The notes under the pieces were generated by a model, which saw only the letters and a list, made by a program, of their open reading frames with translations, was not told the DNA's origin and made no database searches. Both the position numbers and the translations under genes were made by a program. From the NCBI GenBank assembly GCA_046758845.1, contig JBHIBA010000197.1, forward strand, positions 1 to 8,728: 8,728 nt of DNA. Reading direction: 5' to 3'. Source of the stretch: JBHIBA01 sp046758845. Its GTDB lineage: Bacteria > UBA8248 > JACPRG01 > G963555815. Position 1 is the first letter of the stretch. Each line of letters opens with the position of its first letter. This document shows, piece after piece, positions 5,896-8,728 of this stretch.

Positions 5896-8070
5896 ATGAA
5901 TCCAATGGACCCCATCCTCTTTGAAGTGATCAAACACAAGCTCTTGTCCATCACGTGGGAGCAGGGAAACACGTTGAAGAAGGTCTCGGGCTCTCCCGTC
6001 GTGACCGAGGCCAACGACTTCAATACGGGTCTTTACCTCTCCGACGGCTCCATCGTCACCCTGGGCCGCCAGATGATCTGGCAGACCGGGGCCATGGCCA
6101 ACGTGATTCGCTCGATCCTCTCCGACTGCTCCGAGAACCCGGGCATCGGCGAAGGCGACATGTTCATCTGCAACGACCCCTACAAGGGGGCGCTGCACGG
6201 ATCGGACGTCTCCTTGGCAGCGCCGGTCTTCCATGAAGGGGAACGGGTGGCCTGGGTCGGAACGGTGGCTCACCAGATCGATATGGGGGGGATGGACGTG
6301 GGGAGCTGGTGCCCGCGCGCGACGGAACGGGTGCAGGAGTCCATGAACCTTCCCCCACTGAAGCTCGTCGAAGGGGGGCGGGTGCGTCAGGACGTCTGGA
6401 ACACGGTCCTGAGCATGACGCGGCTGCCCTTTCTTCTCGGGCTTGACCTGCGGGCCATGATCGCCGCCAACAACACCGCCAAAGCGCGGCTCACCGCCCT
6501 CATCGGGCGTTATGGCTGCGAAACGGTTCTCCGGGCGATGGAAGGTCTCATCCGCCTCTCGGACCGAGAGCTGCGCAACCGCCTGAAACGCCTCCCGGAC
6601 GGGATCTACCGGGCGGTGGATTTTCTCGACCACGACGGCCACGAGGACCGCACGTACAAGGTGGCTGTCTCCATCGAAAAGGCGCGCGACCGGCTCACCT
6701 TCGATTTCAGCGAATCCGCCGATCAGACGCCCGGCTTCATCAACTGCACCCGGTCGGGGTTGGTCGGGGCTGTCTGCACGGCCCTGTTCACCGTCGTCGC
6801 GTACGACATCCCCTGGACCGAGGGCCTGTTGGGGCCCGTCCGTATCCACGCGCCCGAGGGGAAGATTTGCAATGCCCGGCCCCCGGCTCCCGTCAGCATG
6901 GCCACGTGCGGCGTCATGTATGTCGTCAACACCGTCTGCACCCTGGCGCTGTCCCGGATGATGGGCACGGACGCCGCCCACCGCCCCCATCAGCAGGCGG
7001 CCACCCGCGGGGCCATCTCGATCTTTAACCTGGGCGGGCGGAACCAGTATGGCGAACACTTCGGGACGATGCTCCTGGATTCGCTGGCGGGGGGCGGCGG
7101 CGCATTTTCGTACAAGGACGGCGTCCACGCGGCGGGAAGCCATCCCATCCCCGTCCCCAACATCGCCAACGTCGAGACGACGGAGAACATCGCCCCCATT
7201 CTTTACCTCCACCGGAGCCTGATTCGGGACACCGGCGGTCCGGGCAGGCACCGGGGCGGCGTCTCCTGCGGCCTGGCCTTTACGGTCCACGACGTGGACG
7301 AGCTCTCGGGCGTTCTCGTCTCCCACGGGGCAAAGGTCCCCAACGCCCAGGGTTTGTGCGGCGGGCATCCGGCCGCCTGTACCGTCAACACCCTCATTCG
7401 GAACTCGGAGGTCCGGGATTGGTTTCAGCGCGGCCGAATCCCCCCGGACCTGGGAGAGCTTCGGGGGGAACGGATCGATCTGGGACCAAAACCGGGAAAG
7501 GTGCGGCTCACGCGCGGAGACGTCTTCGAATACACCTGGCAAGGAGGCGGAGGCTATGGCGACCCGCTCGACCGCGAGCCCCGTGAGGTCGCAAAGGACG
7601 TGAAGGCGGGCCTCGTCTCCGGGGAGGTCGGCCGGAAGGTTTACGGTGTCGCGCTCGATTCCCGGATGGACGGAGTGCGAGAGGCGGCGACCCGAAGTCT
7701 GAGGGAAAGGATGCGGCGAAGACGTCTGACCCGTCCGGTCTCCGGCGGGCGCGCGAAAACCAAAGTGGTGAGAAATCCGTTTGGAGATCGGCAGGTGGGC
7801 TCGCTTGGGGAGTTTATCCAGATCGTCCGGGAGGGGAGAAACCTCTTCAGTGTGTGTCAATGCGGCGCCGTGCTCTCCGATGCCCGGTCCAATTGGAAAG
7901 AGGGGGCTCGAAGGGTGAGGCTCTCCCCCAAAGAGGTCGGTCCGCTCATTTTCATTCACGAGGATTTGGAGGTCCACGCTTACTATTGCCCGGGATGTGG
8001 GCGCCAGCACGCCGTCGAAGTGGCCGAGAAGGGATCGCCGCCCGTGTTCGAAATCGAGTTGAGATTTTGA
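5896..8070 (+). CDS. hyuB: HyuB-type catalytic subunit fused to an acetone carboxylase gamma-like zinc module
   Basis: The 724-residue product begins with a HyuB domain (about 3-600). Seen: DPILFEVIKHKLLSI; ANDFNTG with D41; CNDPYKGALHGSDV with H101 and D104; AHQIDMGG with H126. By spacing these four match the metal-ligand set I recall for HyuB subunits such as caprolactamase CapB. GGPGRHRGG (about 447-455) and the domain-ending WQGGGGYGDPLDREP (548-562) follow. After a basic linker (about 602-635) the frame continues into about 90 residues resembling the acetone carboxylase gamma subunit: LGEFIQIV, C654-x-C656-G, a DARSNWKEGARRVR segment, then YYC698-P-G-C701-G and a VEV...GSPPVFEIEL end. 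Plain HyuB proteins stop at about 510-600, so the tail is extra. HyuA would activate substrate with ATP and this subunit complete carboxylation. It starts 16 nt after hyuA ends, without a strong Shine-Dalgarno, suggesting coupled translation; ATG 5905 is an alternative start. Substrate unknown. Confidence 0.92.
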   Translation: MNPMDPILFEVIKHKLLSITWEQGNTLKKVSGSPVVTEANDFNTGLYLSDGSIVTLGRQMIWQTGAMANVIRSILSDCSENPGIGEGDMFICNDPYKGALHGSDVSLAAPVFHEGERVAWVGTVAHQIDMGGMDVGSWCPRATERVQESMNLPPLKLVEGGRVRQDVWNTVLSMTRLPFLLGLDLRAMIAANNTAKARLTALIGRYGCETVLRAMEGLIRLSDRELRNRLKRLPDGIYRAVDFLDHDGHEDRTYKVAVSIEKARDRLTFDFSESADQTPGFINCTRSGLVGAVCTALFTVVAYDIPWTEGLLGPVRIHAPEGKICNARPPAPVSMATCGVMYVVNTVCTLALSRMMGTDAAHRPHQQAATRGAISIFNLGGRNQYGEHFGTMLLDSLAGGGGAFSYKDGVHAAGSHPIPVPNIANVETTENIAPILYLHRSLIRDTGGPGRHRGGVSCGLAFTVHDVDELSGVLVSHGAKVPNAQGLCGGHPAACTVNTLIRNSEVRDWFQRGRIPPDLGELRGERIDLGPKPGKVRLTRGDVFEYTWQGGGGYGDPLDREPREVAKDVKAGLVSGEVGRKVYGVALDSRMDGVREAATRSLRERMRRRRLTRPVSGGRAKTKVVRNPFGDRQVGSLGEFIQIVREGRNLFSVCQCGAVLSDARSNWKEGARRVRLSPKEVGPLIFIHEDLEVHAYYCPGCGRQHAVEVAEKGSPPVFEIELRF
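7801..8067 (+). other. Gamma-subunit-like zinc-binding module at the C-terminus of the HyuB protein
   Basis: Residues 636-724 of the fusion protein. Two cysteine pairs, C-Q-C-G (codons 7855-7863) and C-P-G-C-G (codons 7987-8001), are 44 residues apart with NWKEGARR between them. In AcxC-type subunits a comparable pair arrangement binds zinc. The free-standing AcxC is about 165 residues, so this module is a shortened core. The assignment rests on motif order and remembered family pattern, not on a search. Confidence 0.68.
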
Positions 8071-8222
8071 AGCGACGGCCTGACGCCCGCGGCGGGCTGG
8101 ATGTCCGCCCCACCGGGGATATAGGGGGGTGGTTTCAGGCCCCGCCGCGAGCCAGGACTCACGACGACTCGAAGTCTGCGAGTTCCTTGGCCGCCGCTCG
8201 AAAATCCCGCACCCTGCATGTC

Positions 8223-8264
8223 TGTCAATCCGAGGCCTGCCCAAAATTGTTCTCCCGAGGAATC
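8223..8264. repeat. 42-nt direct repeat, copy 1
   Basis: This copy matches 8409-8450 at 39 of 42 positions without gaps (my hand count). Its core CCCAAAATTGTTCTC is flanked by TCCGAGG on the left and CGAGGAATC on the right. The TTCC...GGAA-type ends resemble the palindromic intergenic repeats of the CATTCCGAG/GAGGAATC type that are multi-copy in many environmental bacterial genomes (recalled, not searched). Confidence 0.8.
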
Positions 8265-8329
8265 CGCGAAGCGTCCCGAGCGAATCGAGGGATCTGCCCC
8301 ACCGCCCGACTTTTTAACCCCGCCGGTAG

Positions 8330-8348
8330 GCCGGGCGTCTCGCCCGGC
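8330..8348. repeat. GC-only hairpin with a TCT triloop
   Basis: GCCGGGCG at 8330-8337 and CGCCCGGC at 8341-8348 form a perfect 8-bp stem over the loop TCT. No T-tract follows, so it is not a canonical terminator. It lies in the roughly 80-nt segment present in the first composite repeat unit and absent from the second, which suggests a small mobile or REP-like palindrome. Confidence 0.7.
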
Positions 8349-8351
8349 AAC

Positions 8352-8402
8352 CGCCAGCACTTCTCAAACACCCGGAAAGCCAAAAGCCAAATTTTAAGTC
8401 AT
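8352..8402. repeat. 51-nt direct repeat, copy 1
   Basis: This copy aligns without gaps to 8458-8508 with about 40 of 51 positions identical (hand count). The best conserved part is CCAAAAGCCAAATTT near its right end. It follows the first 42-nt repeat after an 87-nt gap, compared with 7 nt in the second unit. Confidence 0.7.
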
Positions 8403-8408
8403 AGGGAT

Positions 8409-8450
8409 TGTCATTCCGAGGCCGGCCCAAAATTGTTCTCTCGAGGAATC
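8409..8450. repeat. 42-nt direct repeat, copy 2
   Basis: Second copy of the repeat at 8223-8264, three mismatches. The TGTCATTCCGAGG left end here is the canonical-looking form. It is followed after 7 nt by the second copy of the 51-nt repeat. Confidence 0.8.
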
Positions 8451-8457
8451 TCATGCC

Positions 8458-8508
8458 TGCCAGAGCTTCCCAAAGACCTCTAAAACCAAAAGCCAAATTT
8501 CAACTCAT
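8458..8508. repeat. 51-nt direct repeat, copy 2
   Basis: Second copy of 8352-8402. Its right part supplies the left arm of the stem-loop at 8489-8533. Confidence 0.7.
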
Positions 8509-8546
8509 TGTTTTTAAAGGAGTTTTTGGCTTTCTTTCTCTTTTTT
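8489..8546. terminator. A/T-rich stem-loop with T-rich tail, possible bidirectional terminator
   Basis: AAAGCCAAA (8489-8497) pairs perfectly over 9 bp with TTTGGCTTT (8525-8533), and a pyrimidine tail ending in six T (8541-8546) follows on the plus strand. The minus strand has a TTTTGGTTTT tail beyond the stem. The place, between a plus-strand gene and a minus-strand remnant, suits termination in both directions. The 27-nt loop and only three G/C pairs make it weak, and half of it is a dispersed repeat. Confidence 0.3.
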
Positions 8547-8563
8547 AGCGATATTGACACACC

Positions 8564-8728
8564 TCATGGCCGATGCTGATAGGCGGGGGGGTGTGACTCG
8601 CTGCGCTCGTTCGCACCCTCCGGGATGCCGTGCTTGAGGGCGTTGTACCGGGATTTTTTCTTTCCTTTTTCACTCCTGGGACCCGTTGATTTCAAAGCGT
8701 TTCGCCGGTTGGCCTCGATTTTCCGCGC
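8564..8728 (-). pseudogene. Truncated remnant of the ANRRNALKSTGP-type conserved hypothetical family, running off the window
   Basis: Reading the minus strand from the window edge gives 54 residues, then TGA at 8566-8564. The first 35 contain RKIEANRRNALKSTGPRS and SRYNALKHGI, the N-terminal signature of a widespread uncharacterised family that I recognise from the recurring pattern ANRxNAxKSTGPxTxxGK...SRxNALKHG. In intact members this continues for well over 100 residues. Here the similarity stops at NALKHGIP (about 8624) and the frame runs through a hairpin-containing repeat into a low-complexity end (SESHPPAYQHRP). The start codon is beyond the right edge. Either the gene was broken by the repeat insertion or a deletion, or this is a very short variant. 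Function of the family is unknown; it is often multi-copy. Confidence 0.55.
8589..8618. repeat. Inverted repeat at the break of the right-edge remnant
   Basis: GGGTGTGA (8589-8596) pairs with TCGCACCC (8611-8618) over 8 bp with one T-G wobble, and the loop holds CTCGCTGCGCTCG. Such CGCTGCGCTCG-centred palindromes are common dispersed intergenic elements (recalled). It begins within a few bases of where the coding similarity of the remnant ends. Confidence 0.55.

Larger units (their letters stand above)
8071..8563. other. Repeat-rich convergent spacer between hyuB and the right-edge gene remnant
   Basis: This 493-bp stretch has no gene I can support. In order it holds a near-perfect GCCCGC-g-GCGGGC palindrome (8085-8097) just after the hyuB stop, an unassigned GC-rich piece to about 8220, two composite direct-repeat units (8223-8402 and 8409-8508), a GC hairpin inside the first unit, and an A/T-rich stem-loop at 8489-8533. 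Reading frames through it differ from the neighbouring genes in composition and cross the repeats, so they are not taken as coding. Confidence 0.65.

Noticed and set aside
3675..8070. Naming the pair N-methylhydantoinase or 5-oxoprolinase
   Set aside because: Those share the HyuA/HyuB domains but lack the gamma-like zinc module seen here, so a carboxylase assignment is preferred and the substrate is left open.
5839..8244. 801-codon open frame on the minus strand opposite hyuB
   Set aside because: It lies antisense to a gene whose conserved motifs are unmistakable; its translation is rich in Arg, Gly, Pro, Asp and His with no recognisable domain, as expected for the mirror frame of a GC-rich gene.
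7983..8360. 125-codon minus-strand frame over the end of hyuB and the repeats
   Set aside because: It starts at the edge of the repeat unit, crosses the GC hairpin and overlaps the zinc-module codons of hyuB; the protein is a translation of repeats.
7854..8483. 209-codon plus-strand frame across the end of hyuB and the repeats
   Set aside because: It overlaps the functional cysteine codons of hyuB in another frame and its tail contains the same phrase twice because it reads the 42-nt repeats.
8223..8508. CRISPR array
   Set aside because: Only two copies of each repeat, unequal gaps, imperfect copies and no cas genes; the composite direct-repeat explanation fits better.

Overview
This is a GC-rich, AT-poor intergenic-punctuated bacterial window with four intact protein genes, one gene remnant at the right edge, and repeat-rich spacers. 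I see no rRNA, tRNA, CRISPR array or complete insertion sequence. High GC, several TTG start candidates, multi-copy palindromic intergenic repeats and an ANRRNALKSTGP-type remnant suggest an uncultured environmental lineage (Desulfobacterota/NC10/Tectomicrobia-like). That placement is a guess from style, not from a marker gene.

Layout. 1-282: gene-free leader with a G/C-tract hairpin whose right arm is duplicated. 283-1905 (+): FAD-dependent oxidoreductase of the phytoene-dehydrogenase-like (CrtI/PYROXD2) group. 1906-2154: convergent spacer. 2155-3138 (-): secreted periplasmic substrate-binding protein of the NitT/TauT/SsuA (NMT1-like) type, with no permease or ATPase in the window. 3139-3674: 536-bp divergent control region with several palindromes and a candidate promoter/operator in front of the next operon. 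3675-5879 and 5896-8070 (+): a tightly spaced HyuA-HyuB pair. 8071-8563: spacer of dispersed-type repeats arranged as two composite units, one carrying an extra segment of about 80 nt. 8564-8728 (-): truncated remnant of a conserved hypothetical family, running off the window.

The most interesting point is the second gene of the pair. It is a complete HyuB-type catalytic subunit followed, in the same reading frame, by about 90 residues with the C-x-C-G ... C-x2-C-G zinc-site pattern and flanking residues of the acetone carboxylase gamma subunit (AcxC type). A HyuA + HyuB + gamma set is the composition of ATP-dependent acetone/acetophenone-type carboxylases, not of plain hydantoinases or 5-oxoprolinases. 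The operon is therefore best read as a two-gene version of a normally three-subunit ATP-dependent ketone-type carboxylase, with an unknown substrate. The divergent binding protein could supply that substrate and the upstream FAD oxidoreductase could act on it before or after carboxylation, but neither link is shown by the sequence.
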